Source: JAAAOZ01 sp964496595 (GTDB lineage Bacteria > Chloroflexota > Anaerolineae > B4-G1 > SLSP01). Taken from it: a stretch of DNA of 64,000 bases. The notes beneath the pieces were generated by a model. That model searched no databases, had not been told where the DNA came from, and was given only the letters and a program-made list of their open reading frames with translations. Shown here one piece after another: positions 35,973 to 45,183 of the stretch; positions within the stretch are counted from its first letter, which is position 1; every line of letters begins with the position of its first letter. The position numbers were made by a program, and so were the translations under genes. Where the stretch lies: positions 1-64,000 of the forward strand of contig CAZCAI010000007.1 in assembly GCA_964496595.1 (NCBI GenBank), read 5' to 3'.

Positions 35973-36985
35973 TTCTTAGCGATCCCGGCGATTTCATCCG
36001 CGTAGGCGAAGAGCGCGGGCGTCCCGCCGGTGTGCCAGAAGAGCACGCGCTCCCCCAGCCCGAACGTCCCGCGGCGGATCAAATCGATCAGGCCGCCTAA
36101 CGCGCGCCCGGTGTAGACCGGGTCGACCAGCAGGCCCTCGGTTTGGCCGGCCAGCGCGATGGCCTCACGCTCCAGTTCGCTCACGACGCCGTAGCCGCCG
36201 CCTAAGTAGGCGTCGTGAACGATCACCTCGGCGGGGGCAATCGTTGGGATTACCAAATCCAAGTGCTGAATCGAATGGTTGGCGTGCGTCGCGATCTGCG
36301 CCCGAAACGTGGCGGCCGGCTCGGCGATGCTGATGCCGTGAATCTCGCCCGCGTAGCCCAGGGCGCGCGCGCCGACGAGCAAGCCCGCCTGCGTCCCGCC
36401 GCTGCTGGAGGCCACGACGATCTTATCGAGCCCCTGGACATTCGGGGCCTGTGTCCACACCTCGGCCAGCGCCTCGACGTAGCCACAGACGCCCACGGCG
36501 TTGCTGCCGCCGTAGGGCACGATGTAGGCCCGCCGCCCGGCCCCGCGCTCGCGCGCCGCCTCATCCGCCAATGCCTCAAGGATCGGCGTCGATCCGGCCC
36601 AGCGCACCTCCGCGCCGACGATGCGATCCAGCAAGTAGTTGCCCTGCGGCGCATCGGCGGGCGGATCGCCGGCCAGCACGAGCACACACGCCAACCCCAG
36701 GTGCGCGGCGGCCGCCGCCGTCTGCCGGGCGTGATTCGATTGCTGCGCGCCGGTGGTCAGCACCACCTCGGCTCCCTGCCGGAGCGCGTCCGCCATCAAA
36801 AAGCGGAGCTTGCGGACTTTGTTGCCGCCCGTGGCAAGCCCGGTGAGATCATCCCGCTTGACCCAGATATCCGGCCCGCCCAACGCCGCGCTCAAACGTG
36901 GCAGCGGCTCGATGGGCGTGGGGAGATGGCCCAAATCCACCGGCTGCTGCTGTTCCAAAATAGCGTGCAATTCATCAAGCTTCAT
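35969..36985 (-). CDS. PLP-dependent D-cysteine desulfhydrase / ACC deaminase family protein
   Basis: This 338-residue fold-type II PLP enzyme carries the family motif WVKRDDLTGLATGGNKVRKL (residues 41-60); the Schiff-base lysine is the Lys of GGNK. TTGAQQSNHARQTAA contributes cofactor contacts. ASSSGGTQAGL binds the PLP phosphate. Members cleave D-cysteine to pyruvate, H2S and ammonia, or open the ring of 1-aminocyclopropane-1-carboxylate; these two activities cannot be separated by eye. The ATG at 36985 follows GGAGGTGG. It is the first gene of an operon with two small membrane-anchored proteins. Confidence 0.9.
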   Translation of the reverse strand: MKLDELHAILEQQQPVDLGHLPTPIEPLPRLSAALGGPDIWVKRDDLTGLATGGNKVRKLRFLMADALRQGAEVVLTTGAQQSNHARQTAAAAAHLGLACVLVLAGDPPADAPQGNYLLDRIVGAEVRWAGSTPILEALADEAARERGAGRRAYIVPYGGSNAVGVCGYVEALAEVWTQAPNVQGLDKIVVASSSGGTQAGLLVGARALGYAGEIHGISIAEPAATFRAQIATHANHSIQHLDLVIPTIAPAEVIVHDAYLGGGYGVVSELEREAIALAGQTEGLLVDPVYTGRALGGLIDLIRRGTFGLGERVLFWHTGGTPALFAYADEIAGIAKK

Positions 36986-37011
36986 ATTCCACCTCCAGAT
37001 GTATCGGTAAC

Positions 37012-37107
37012 CCTTGCGAAGGTTTGACGAACCTCCTGAAATCAGACACCCTTCCGGTTTCCAAAAGCCGACCCGAATTCAAGAACGCCCCCGCAACCTT
37101 CGCAAGG
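37012..37107. repeat. Paired inverted repeat, family I, copy 3
   Basis: CCTTGCGAAGGTT (37012-37024) and AACCTTCGCAAGG (37095-37107) are separated by 70 nt. It lies between the PLP-enzyme start and the methyltransferase stop. Confidence 0.85.
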
Positions 37108-37112
37108 GTGCA

Positions 37113-37976
37113 TTACGGCTTCCGTGCAATAAAAAACAGATACGCGCCTTCATCGCCCGGCGGCAGCGGCTCCTCGTAGTAGCGGCGCAGGAGCCGCTCC
37201 GTCAGCGCCAGGTTCCAGCGCACCGGCGACACAATCCAGCGCCCGAAGAGCGCCTTGCTCACCATCGTGGGCGCGCCCAAGGGATGCCCCCACTCCAGCG
37301 CCGCCAGCGCCTGGGGCGAGAAGTACGACCACCAGCGCGTCACGCGGAGGCCCGTCTCCGCCACCAGCGCCTGCCACGTTTGGGGATCGTGGTAGTAGTA
37401 ATGGCGCGAGATTCGATCAAAGAGGCGGCGATAGCGCTCGGCCAGGCCGGGCAAGCCCAGGCGATCCAATCCTCTGGCGACGGAGAGGTAGCGGCGGAAG
37501 TTCGGGCCGGGCACGCAGAAGTAGAAGCGCCCGCCGGGCGCCAGCACGCGCGCCGTCTCGTGGAGCACCGGCTCGACCTCCGGGATGTGCTCCAGCACCG
37601 AGTTGCTCACCACCGTCGCAAAGTGCGCGTCGGGGAAAGGCATCCGCGCGCCGTTGGCTTGGGTCAGCACGCGATGCGCCGCGCGCGTCCGCGCCTCGCG
37701 CAGCGGCGGCCACCACGGGTCCAGCCCCGCATCCAGGGGATCATCGAAGGTCGCGGCGGCGAAGTGAGCGTCGCCACAGCCGAGGTCTAGCACCGGCGCG
37801 GGCAGCGGCAGATCCGCGTAGAAGCTTGCCTCCACCGAGCGCAACAACGCTCGAAAGGCCGGGAGTTGGGCCAGTTGGCTGCGAAATGCTGCCAAGTCCG
37901 AATCCGATGAAGGTGGCGCCGGGGGCCGCGCGGGTAAAGCGTTCATCATAGCGTTTGATCCGTTCATCCTAACCAT
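37113..37976 (-). CDS. Class I SAM-dependent methyltransferase
   Basis: This protein of about 287 residues has a Methyltransf_11-type core. Motif I is VLDLGCGDAHF (near residue 64), followed by an acidic motif II in DAGLDP, NGARMPFPDAHFATVVSNSVLEHI (motifs III-IV) and LAPGGRFYFCVPGPNF. The C-terminal 130 residues are a helical extension that may select the substrate, which I cannot predict. The exact start is uncertain: 37976 and 37967 are both possible and neither has a good Shine-Dalgarno site. It begins 6 nt after the stop of the lipoprotein gene, so the two are probably co-transcribed. Confidence 0.85.
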   Translation of the reverse strand: MVRMNGSNAMMNALPARPPAPPSSDSDLAAFRSQLAQLPAFRALLRSVEASFYADLPLPAPVLDLGCGDAHFAAATFDDPLDAGLDPWWPPLREARTRAAHRVLTQANGARMPFPDAHFATVVSNSVLEHIPEVEPVLHETARVLAPGGRFYFCVPGPNFRRYLSVARGLDRLGLPGLAERYRRLFDRISRHYYYHDPQTWQALVAETGLRVTRWWSYFSPQALAALEWGHPLGAPTMVSKALFGRWIVSPVRWNLALTERLLRRYYEEPLPPGDEGAYLFFIARKP

Positions 37977-37982
37977 CAGTTT

Positions 37983-39305
37983 TCAGGGCGAGAGGAATGG
38001 ACACAGATCCGTCGTGTTATAGACGGGGTTGGCGTAGCCGAAGCTGTTGAAAAATTGGAGCACGGCTTGAGCCTCCGGGGCGTTCGTCACGTCCTGACAG
38101 CCGTAGGCGACGTTGCCGGTCTCCAGGAACGCATCCCAGAACATCCGCGCCAGCGCCGCGAACTCGTGACCGGGCGTACCGGCGGGGTAGGTTTCCTGGA
38201 GATGATCCAGGAGCGCTTCCGCTTCGGCGTAATTCTCATCCAGGGTCTCGATCAGCAGCAGGCGCCAGTGGGCCGCCGCCTCAAGCCAGTGACGCTCCTC
38301 CTGCTCGCCGTAGAAGCCGCCCCACGGTTGCAGCGTCTCGTCTTCGATCACACGGCGATAGGCCAGCGCAGCATGATCGTAGCTTTTCGCAAAGAAGTCC
38401 TCATCGCCCTCGATGTAGACGTGGTAGCGATAGCGCGCCGGACCTAACGTGCGCCCCGTCACCGTGATAGCCTGACCGTTCCACGCCAGCGTCTCGGTCA
38501 TCGGGCGCTGCGGGCCGGCCCCCACCGAGCCGATGCCTTCGCTGCGGGCCAGAAGCTGACCCTCGACCAGCGAGAAGGTCGGGGCGGGATAGGCCAGATC
38601 GCCCGCGACGCGCTCCTGAAAATCCTGCCCGGCCCACGACCAGACGTGAAGGACGTGCCAGCAGGTGTGCGCGCCGCACGAGACCTCCGCGAAGATCACC
38701 TCGGTAACGCCGTCGCCGGTCAAATCACCCGCGCCGATGAGGCTCAGGCCGTAGTTCGGGCCGGGATAGTAGGTGTAGAGCGTCTCTACCTCGCCCGCGC
38801 GGCAGGTGTAGAGCGCCAGCACGCCTGGCGGCGGGATGACCTGCGCCTGCGGATCGACCATCGCGATGATGGTCTCCGCGCTCTGGTCGCCGGTGAGATC
38901 GGCCTGGACGAGCGCCGGCTCCGATTCCGGCGGGCGCGCGTCCCACTCGGCCAGGATGCCAGGGAGCGCGATGGGATCGCCGCCGGCCGCGAGGTAGTCG
39001 CGCAAGGTCGCGACGTAGGCGTCGAAGGTGGGCGGCGGCGTGGGCCGCGCGACGACCTGGCGCGGCGGGCAGGGATCGGGCGTTGCCGGAGGGGGCGTGG
39101 CGGTTGCAGCAGGCGCGGGCGGCGGCGTCGCCGTCCGGCGGGCGGCGCCGGGCAACATCGGCGCGGGCGTCGGCGGCCGGCCGCATCCCAGCAGCAGCGC
39201 CAACAGGATAACGGCCACCAACCAGGCAGGCCAACCACGTCTCAAGTCTTTAACTAGTCGATTCGATTTCGATTTCAAGATCGCCTTGACCTCCCAGAAG
39301 CACAT
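37983..39305 (-). CDS. Lipoprotein with EF-hand-like calcium motifs
   Basis: This 440-residue protein has a basic N-terminus, a hydrophobic stretch and lipobox LLGC near residue 41. A Pro/Thr/Ala-rich linker follows to residue 90. Two calcium-binding-like loops, DLTGDQSAE and DLTGDGVTE, lie in the middle part and resemble FG-GAP/VCBS-type or dockerin-like loops. The C-terminal third is helical and TPR-like (HWLEAAAHWRLLLIETLDENYAEAEALL). The start is uncertain: the upstream ATG (39305) has no clear site, and a TTG a few codons in follows GGGAGG. It is a surface lipoprotein of unknown role, upstream of the methyltransferase. Confidence 0.75.
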   Translation of the reverse strand: MCFWEVKAILKSKSNRLVKDLRRGWPAWLVAVILLALLLGCGRPPTPAPMLPGAARRTATPPPAPAATATPPPATPDPCPPRQVVARPTPPPTFDAYVATLRDYLAAGGDPIALPGILAEWDARPPESEPALVQADLTGDQSAETIIAMVDPQAQVIPPPGVLALYTCRAGEVETLYTYYPGPNYGLSLIGAGDLTGDGVTEVIFAEVSCGAHTCWHVLHVWSWAGQDFQERVAGDLAYPAPTFSLVEGQLLARSEGIGSVGAGPQRPMTETLAWNGQAITVTGRTLGPARYRYHVYIEGDEDFFAKSYDHAALAYRRVIEDETLQPWGGFYGEQEERHWLEAAAHWRLLLIETLDENYAEAEALLDHLQETYPAGTPGHEFAALARMFWDAFLETGNVAYGCQDVTNAPEAQAVLQFFNSFGYANPVYNTTDLCPFLSP

Positions 39306-39363
39306 ACCTGCATTAGAAACACACGCTTCGACTATAAGGGCAATTGGCTAAAATGCAACCTCC

Positions 39364-39391
39364 GTAGAGACGCAAAAGCTTGCGTCTCTAC
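39364..39391. repeat. Perfect 12-bp hairpin repeat
   Basis: GTAGAGACGCAA, loop aagc, TTGCGTCTCTAC. This is a hairpin type often dispersed in bacterial genomes. It lies upstream of malQ with no evident function. Confidence 0.6.
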
Positions 39392-39458
39392 AACCCCAAC
39401 TCCATCTTGCACTTCTTTTTCTTTCAAGTATACTTTTCTTAAATCATCTATCTTAAAC

Positions 39459-39551
39459 CTTCTGGGAAGCTGTGAGCGAGCCGATACGATTAAAGAACCT
39501 GCTTAATCGGCCCCTGCTCACTTCAAAATCCTCACGTAGCTTCCCGGAAGG
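39459..39551. repeat. Paired inverted repeat, family II, copy 2
   Basis: CTTCTGGGAAGCTG (39460-39472) and AGCTTCCCGGAAGG (39538-39551) lie 65 nt apart, just before malQ. The interior contains a second, imperfect ccgat...atcgg pairing. Copy 1 is at 2151-2226. Confidence 0.7.
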
Positions 39552-39592
39552 TAGAAAACCCAGATTATTACCGAAGAAGGGAGATAACATCC

Positions 39593-41119
39593 ATGCGGTT
39601 TTCACGCGCTGCTGGCGTTCTGTTGCATCCGACCTCTTTACCGGGCGGATATGGCATTGGCGATCTAGGCGATGCCGCCTATCGTTTTGTGGATTTTTTG
39701 GTGAAGAGTGGGCAATCCCATTGGCAGGTCTTGCCCCTCGGCCCGACCGGCTACGGCGATTCCCCCTATGCGTGCTTCTCCGCCCTGGCGGGCAATCCCC
39801 TGCTGATTGACCTGGACGACCTGGCCGCCGCCGGGGACATCGACGCGAGCGAGCTGCGCCAGGCGCCCAACTTCCCCACCGATCAGGTCGATTTTGGCGC
39901 GGTCATCTCGTTCAAGATGGCGATGCTAAATCGCGGCGCACGGCACTTCCGGGAGCACGCTTCCGACGAGCGGCGCGACGCTTTCGAGCGCTTCTGCGCG
40001 GAGAACGCCGGTTGGCTGGACGACTACGTCCTCTTTATGGCGCTCAAGGACGCGCACGGCGGCGCGGTGTGGAACACGTGGGAGTGGCCCCTCGCCTCGC
40101 GGGAGCCGGAGGCCTTAGCAGAAGCGCGCGAGCGCCTGGATGAAGCCATCTTCGCGCGGAAATACTTCCAATTCCAGTTTTTCCGGCAATGGGAAACGCT
40201 GAAGGCCTACGCCAACGAGCAGGGACTGTCGATCATCGGGGACATCCCCATCTTCGTCGCCTACGATAGCGTCGATGTCTGGGCCAACCCGAAGCTGTAT
40301 TTCTTGGATGAGAACCGGCTGCCGACCGTCGTCGCGGGCGTCCCGCCGGATTACTTCAGCCCCACGGGCCAGTTGTGGGGCAACCCCCTCTATCGCTGGG
40401 AAGAGATGGCCAGGAATGGCTACGACTGGTGGATCTCCCGCGTCCGGCAGACACTCCGCATGGTCGATATCATCCGCTTAGATCACTTCCGGGGCTTTGC
40501 CGCCTACTGGGAGGTGCCGGCGGGCGAGCCGAACGCCATCAACGGCCACTGGGCCGCTGGGCCAGGCGCCGATTTCTTCCACAAGCTCAAGGACGCGCTG
40601 GGCGAGCTACCCCTGATCGCCGAGGATTTGGGGCACATCACGGAGGATGTGGATGAGTTGCGCGAGCAATTCAACCTGCCGGGGATGAAGGTGTTGCAAT
40701 TCGCCTTCGCCTCTGGGCCGGACAATCCCTATCTGCCGCACAACCTCACGCGGGATGCGGTCATCTACACCGGCACGCACGATAACGACACCACGATGGG
40801 CTGGTACGAGAGCCGCGAGGATGAGGAGTTGCAAGCGATGTGGCGCTACATCGGCCCGACGGATGAGCCGGTCAACTGGGCGCTGATGCGGACGATTTAT
40901 CGCTCGGTGGCGAACCTGGCCGTCGTGCCGCTGCAAGATATTCTGGGTCTGGGCGCCGAGGCGCGGATGAACTCGCCGGGCAAATTCGGCGGCAACTGGA
41001 CGTGGCGCTTCCGCGCGCGCGATCTGACCGAGCGCCATTGGCAACGCCTGTTGGAGATGGCGCTGACGTACGGACGCCAGGAGCCAGAGGTCAAACAGGG
41101 CCGCCCCGATTGGATGTAA
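39593..41119 (+). CDS. malQ: 4-alpha-glucanotransferase (amylomaltase)
   Basis: This 508-residue GH77 enzyme transfers alpha-1,4-glucan segments between maltodextrins, in glycogen or maltose metabolism. Motifs are LHPTSLPGGYGIGDLG at the start, WQVLPLGPTGYGDSPYACFSA, DIPIFVAYDSVDVWANP, DIIRLDHFRGF with the nucleophile Asp, PLIAEDLGHIT with the acid/base Glu, and YTGTHDNDTTMGW with the third catalytic Asp. All three acidic residues are present. The length is normal for the bacterial type. The ATG at 39593 follows GAAGGGAG. It is not in an obvious operon; repeats flank it on both sides. Confidence 0.96.
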   Translation: MRFSRAAGVLLHPTSLPGGYGIGDLGDAAYRFVDFLVKSGQSHWQVLPLGPTGYGDSPYACFSALAGNPLLIDLDDLAAAGDIDASELRQAPNFPTDQVDFGAVISFKMAMLNRGARHFREHASDERRDAFERFCAENAGWLDDYVLFMALKDAHGGAVWNTWEWPLASREPEALAEARERLDEAIFARKYFQFQFFRQWETLKAYANEQGLSIIGDIPIFVAYDSVDVWANPKLYFLDENRLPTVVAGVPPDYFSPTGQLWGNPLYRWEEMARNGYDWWISRVRQTLRMVDIIRLDHFRGFAAYWEVPAGEPNAINGHWAAGPGADFFHKLKDALGELPLIAEDLGHITEDVDELREQFNLPGMKVLQFAFASGPDNPYLPHNLTRDAVIYTGTHDNDTTMGWYESREDEELQAMWRYIGPTDEPVNWALMRTIYRSVANLAVVPLQDILGLGAEARMNSPGKFGGNWTWRFRARDLTERHWQRLLEMALTYGRQEPEVKQGRPDWM

Positions 41120-41133
41120 ACGACGACATTAAC

Positions 41134-41227
41134 CCTTGCGAAGGTTGCGATTGGTTCTGGGTACGGGGTAAGTTCTGATGAATCAAGAGCGTCGTAGTTG
41201 GTAGAACGTTCCCCAACCTTCGCAAGG
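41134..41227. repeat. Paired inverted repeat, family I, copy 4
   Basis: CCTTGCGAAGGTT (41134-41146) and AACCTTCGCAAGG (41215-41227) are 68 nt apart. It lies 14 bp after the malQ stop. Confidence 0.85.
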
Positions 41228-41244
41228 GTGACCTTCACCTACAA

Positions 41245-41274
41245 GACAGCCCCCGAAGTGATTCGGGGGCTGTC
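41245..41274. terminator. Hairpin between malQ and the lytic transglycosylase
   Basis: A perfect 13-bp stem (GACAGCCCCCGAA/TTCGGGGGCTGTC) with a GTGA loop lies between convergent genes. There is no T-run on either strand. Confidence 0.55.
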
Positions 41275-41355
41275 TGCATGCCGTTGTGAACCAAGAAAAA
41301 CGCCACTCCGCTTCGGCCTAACGGCGTCGCTCCGAGGCTGACTACGAACCGGATT

Positions 41356-43797
41356 TTACTCCCCGCTCTCCCGATAGAGCCAGCGATACCGCGCGTAATG
41401 CTCGCGGATGCGCGTGACATAGGTGCGCGTCTCGCTGAAGGTGATCAGCTCCACGAAGAGATCAGGGTCCCGATCCGCCGCTGACCACCAGCGGGCGGAG
41501 TTGCCCGGCCCGCCGTTGTAGGCCGCCATCGCCGCGAAGAGGTTCTGGTCGAGCGCGTCGCGCTGCTCGGCCAGGTACCACACCCCAAAGCGCACGCTGA
41601 CCATCGGCCGATAGAGGTCGGGCGTCTCGTAGTCGGGCGGCCATCCCAGCGCCTGCGCGATTTGGGCGCCCGTCGGCGGGATGACCTGCATCAGGCCGTG
41701 CGCCGCCGCCCACGAGGTGGCGGATCCCTCGAAGAGGCTCTCCTGCCGGAGCAGCGCGTAGACCACGAGCGGATCGAAGTCCATGCGTGCAGCCTCCTGC
41801 TCGACCAGATCATCGTAATACGTGGGGTAGATCAGGCAGCCCAAAAAGCGCGGCAGCTCGGCGAAATCGAAGACCGGCGAGAGCCGCCAGACGGTCGCCG
41901 CCGCGATGATGGAGGAGCGATAGAGGCCAATATCGCGATAGTAGAGCGCGAGACGATATTGCGCGAGCGCGTCGCCGACGGTGGCCTCGCGCAGCGCCTC
42001 CAACTCACTGCGTCCCTCATCGAAGCGCCCCAGACGCAATAGCAGCGATCCCCGGCGCAGGCGCGGGTCGCTCTGCAATTCAGCGGGGAGTTGCCCGACG
42101 TCTACCGCGCTCTCCAGCTCCAGCCAATCCGCCAGCCACTGCTCGGCCGCCTGCTGCTCCGCCGCCGATCCACAGGCCGTCGGCGCCGGCCCCTGCGCCG
42201 CGAACGGCGGACGTCCCAGCCGCAAGTCCTGGGCGCGCAGGCCGTAGAAGGCCCACGGATCGATGTGCTGGGCCTGGCTGAGCGCCTCCGTGGCGCTGAT
42301 GGTCTGCCCCGCTTCCAGGTAGCTCTTCCCCAGCCAGAAGTGCGCCGCCTGCGCGCGATCATCCGCCGGATACCAGACCGTCAAATCCCGCCAGACCGCC
42401 TGCGCCCCGGCAAGATCCTCCGCGCGATAGCGAAGCAGCCCGGCGCGGAAGCGCGCGTCCGGCGCGCCCGTGTCATCTGGATAACGATTCACCAGATCCA
42501 GGTAGGCCTCGGCGGCCTCCTCGAACGCGCCCGTATTTTCTAAAATCCGCGCCGCTGCTTGGAGCGCCTCGGTCGCCCGCGCGTGCTCCGGTTGGATTTC
42601 GGCCAGCTCGCGATAGGCCGCGACGGCCTCGTCCGTGCGTCCCAATTGACGCAGCGCCCGCGCTTTGCCCATCCACGCGCCGCCCCAGTAGGGATCATCG
42701 GGGTATTCGTCCAACGTCTGGAAGGCGTCCAAGGCCAACTCGTAACTGCCCGCCTCCAGATACGAGCTGCCGATGTAGTAGTACGGCTCGCCGCCGAGAT
42801 GGGGAATCTGCTCCAGCGCGCGATAGTAGGCCTGCACAGCCGGCCCATAGGCCCCGGCGTGATAGTTGATGTACCCGCGCAACATCTCATCGACCGGCTC
42901 GCCGGCGTCGACGAGTTGCACCAGGGCGTCGTGGGCCTGGGAGGCGGTGGGATAGGCCTCGATCAACTCGTGCATCCGACGATAAGCCTCAGCGGAGCTG
43001 CCAAACGCGCGCGCCGTCTCGGCGGCCTGGTACATAATGCGCGCCCGGTACGAAGCGATTTGCGCGATCTCCAAAATCGCGTCGTAGGCGGCTAAGGCCT
43101 CATCCTCGCGGCCGGCCGTCGCGTGCGTGAGCGCGATCTTCTCCCAGAGGTAGACTTGATCGCTGGCACTCTCCGCCTCGGCCAGCGCAGCCTCGTAGGT
43201 CGCCAGCGCCGCCGCGTAATCCTCCGCCGCGTACTGCGCATCGCCGATCCAGAGCCGGGCGTAGGGCGCCAGGACAGGATAGGCATCCAGCACGGCTTGA
43301 TAATGGGGCGCGGCCTCTCCGGGTTGCCCGACCTGGACGAGGGCGTCGCCCAGCGCGAGATGCGCATCGACGGCCTGCGCGCTCTGCACGGTGTCGGAGA
43401 CGACCGTGCGCAGCAGCGGGATCGCGGCCTCGGCATCGCCGCTGGCCAGCCTGGTGCGGCCCCGGCCCAACATCGCCGCGACGGCTTGCTCCTGCGAGAC
43501 GGAGGAGAGCGGCAGCAGGCGATTGTAGAGCGCCTCCGCCGTCGGCCAATCGCCGATGTGATAGGCGCGCTCGGCCTGCGAGAGCACCTCCGACGGCATT
43601 GGCGTGGGGGTCGGCGTGGGCGTGGGTGTGGGGGTCGCGGTGGGCGTCGGCGTCGCGGTGGCGGTTGGCGTGAGCGTCGGGGTGGGCGTGGCCGTGGGCC
43701 GCGCCAGGATCTCCGTCGGCAGATCAACCTCTCCGCATCCGGCCAACATCAAGAGCGTCAAAAACAGCATCAGCCACAACGTCGTGTATCGTTTCAT
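41356..43797 (-). CDS. TPR-containing soluble lytic transglycosylase lipoprotein
   Basis: This 813-residue peptidoglycan-cleaving protein starts at 43797 (MKRYTTLW) and has lipobox LAGC near residue 21. A Thr-Pro repeat stalk follows (about 32-65). Residues 70-610 hold many TPR-like helical pairs (ALYNRLLPLSS, ALATYEAALAEAES, AVAAYRELAEI). The C-terminal 170 residues are an SLT domain: ALLRQESLFEGSATSWAAAHGLMQVIPPTG carries the catalytic Glu, and AAYNGGPGN the family AYNGG motif. The family is the Slt70-like lytic transglycosylases, but with a lipid anchor and stalk. It is a single gene, convergent with malQ. Confidence 0.92.
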   Translation of the reverse strand: MKRYTTLWLMLFLTLLMLAGCGEVDLPTEILARPTATPTPTLTPTATATPTPTATPTPTPTPTPTPMPSEVLSQAERAYHIGDWPTAEALYNRLLPLSSVSQEQAVAAMLGRGRTRLASGDAEAAIPLLRTVVSDTVQSAQAVDAHLALGDALVQVGQPGEAAPHYQAVLDAYPVLAPYARLWIGDAQYAAEDYAAALATYEAALAEAESASDQVYLWEKIALTHATAGREDEALAAYDAILEIAQIASYRARIMYQAAETARAFGSSAEAYRRMHELIEAYPTASQAHDALVQLVDAGEPVDEMLRGYINYHAGAYGPAVQAYYRALEQIPHLGGEPYYYIGSSYLEAGSYELALDAFQTLDEYPDDPYWGGAWMGKARALRQLGRTDEAVAAYRELAEIQPEHARATEALQAAARILENTGAFEEAAEAYLDLVNRYPDDTGAPDARFRAGLLRYRAEDLAGAQAVWRDLTVWYPADDRAQAAHFWLGKSYLEAGQTISATEALSQAQHIDPWAFYGLRAQDLRLGRPPFAAQGPAPTACGSAAEQQAAEQWLADWLELESAVDVGQLPAELQSDPRLRRGSLLLRLGRFDEGRSELEALREATVGDALAQYRLALYYRDIGLYRSSIIAAATVWRLSPVFDFAELPRFLGCLIYPTYYDDLVEQEAARMDFDPLVVYALLRQESLFEGSATSWAAAHGLMQVIPPTGAQIAQALGWPPDYETPDLYRPMVSVRFGVWYLAEQRDALDQNLFAAMAAYNGGPGNSARWWSAADRDPDLFVELITFSETRTYVTRIREHYARYRWLYRESGE

Positions 43798-44097
43798 AAA
43801 CAAGATTATGTCGCAAAAGTGCGAGGGTGTCAATCGGGGGCGAGAAGCGTGTTTCGTATTGCGTATTCCGTATTGCGTATTCCGATGAAGTAGTTGCAAG
43901 TTTCGATTGGTAGATGTGCAAAGTATACACAGCATAATTACGCAATACGTTTTACGGAATACGCGCGGCGGCTTGAGGATTCCTCATAGAACAGGGAGGA
44001 CACAAAGTCGCGGATCACAGAGGCTTGATTTTAGAAGATAAATATAGTAAAATACACGTAAATTCCATTCATATAGCACTACTAAGGAGGCAGAACG
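43798..44097. repeat. Spacer with inverted AT-rich words
   Basis: This 300-bp gene-free stretch contains the tandem cgtattgcgtattc-type words at 43847-43884 and an inverted counterpart (acgcaatacgtttt, acggaatacgc) at 43938-43964. Related words occur at 5133-5163. An AAGGAGG site at 44085-44091 belongs to the peroxiredoxin gene. Confidence 0.6.
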
Positions 44098-44556
44098 ATG
44101 GTGAACGTTGGAGAGTTAGCCCCTACTTTTACGCTGCAGTCCGATCAAGGCGCGGAGATCAGTCTGGAGGATTATCGCGGGCAAAAGGTGATCCTCTATT
44201 TCTACCCCAAGGCCGATACGCCCGGATGCACGAAGCAGGCGTGCGCCGTGCGCGATGCCTATCCCAAGATCGAGGCGCAGGATGCGGTTGTGCTGGGCAT
44301 CAGCCCGGATGACCCTCCGGCGCTGGTGAAGTTCCGAGAGAAGTACGACCTCCCCTTCCCGCTGCTCTCTGATCCCGACCACGAGGTGGCGAAGGCGTAT
44401 GACGTCTGGGCCGGGAAGGAGATCTTGGGCAAGGATGTGGGCCACGTCGTGCGCAGTCACTTCGCCATCGGCCCGGATGGACGGCTGCTGGAAGCGAAGC
44501 GCAAGGTCAAGCCGGAGACGACGGCGGATTTGGCGCTGACGTTTAGTATCGACTAG
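44098..44556 (+). CDS. bcp: Thioredoxin-dependent peroxiredoxin (Bcp/PrxQ)
   Basis: This 152-residue cytoplasmic peroxidase reduces hydroperoxides with thioredoxin. The peroxidatic Cys44 lies in KADTPGCTKQAC and the resolving Cys49 is five residues on, the arrangement of the atypical 2-Cys Bcp group. SDPDHEVAKAYDVW and RSHFAIGPDG complete the fold. The ATG at 44098 follows AAGGAGG by 6 nt. The gene is single; the convergent FHA gene ends 27 bp away. Confidence 0.95.
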   Translation: MVNVGELAPTFTLQSDQGAEISLEDYRGQKVILYFYPKADTPGCTKQACAVRDAYPKIEAQDAVVLGISPDDPPALVKFREKYDLPFPLLSDPDHEVAKAYDVWAGKEILGKDVGHVVRSHFAIGPDGRLLEAKRKVKPETTADLALTFSID

Positions 44557-44583
44557 CAGCGCCACCTCGGCAACGGGGGAGAG

Positions 44584-45183
44584 TCATAGCGGGATGCCGA
44601 ACAGCTCGAAGAGCCAGGCCCAGAATTCGTAGGGCGCGAACCACAGGAAGGCGGCCAACGCCAGGCACAAGAGGATGAGCGCCACGAGGATGACGATCCC
44701 CCAATAGTACCGCCTGGAACGCCCCGGCTTGGATGCCGGTGGTGGTGTCGCCATCGAGGCGGAGGATTCCGCCGCTTCGGTGGCTTCCATCGCTTCCTCC
44801 GCCTCGATGGGGGCCGCCATGGGCGGCTGCGCCCCGAGCGGTGGCGCGTACGCCTCGACGATAAATCGAAAGGTGACGGCATCGGCCAATTGGATAATAT
44901 CGCCGCTCTGCAACCGGCGGGCGCCGGTGAGCGGTTCATCGTTGACCCAGGTTTGGTTGGTACTGCCTAAATCCTCGATGACCGCGCCGCCGGGCCGCCG
45001 TTGGATCTTAAGATGATGGCGCGAGATGCGCGTATCATCGATGGAGATCTCGTTGCTGAGGCTGCGTCCGATGGTTGTGGTACCCTGGGTCAAGATGTAG
45101 CGGGTACCCGGTTCCGGCCCGGCCACCTCGATGAGGATTTGCTCGGCGGGAACGTCTGCAGTTTCCCTGGTTCGGTCATCCAT
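44584..45183 (-). CDS. FHA-domain protein with C-terminal membrane helix
   Basis: This 199-residue protein starts at 45183 (MDDRTRE) after GAGGAGA; the longer open frame to 45525 is repeat DNA. Residues 15-105 form an FHA phosphothreonine-binding domain with the conserved GRSLSNEISI, SRHHLKI and GSTNQTWVN signatures. A Glu/Ala-rich linker leads to one membrane helix (about 162-186) and a short amphipathic tail. FHA proteins read Ser/Thr-kinase signals; no kinase lies nearby. It is probably tail-anchored with the FHA domain in the cytoplasm. Confidence 0.9.
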   Translation of the reverse strand: MDDRTRETADVPAEQILIEVAGPEPGTRYILTQGTTTIGRSLSNEISIDDTRISRHHLKIQRRPGGAVIEDLGSTNQTWVNDEPLTGARRLQSGDIIQLADAVTFRFIVEAYAPPLGAQPPMAAPIEAEEAMEATEAAESSASMATPPPASKPGRSRRYYWGIVILVALILLCLALAAFLWFAPYEFWAWLFELFGIPL

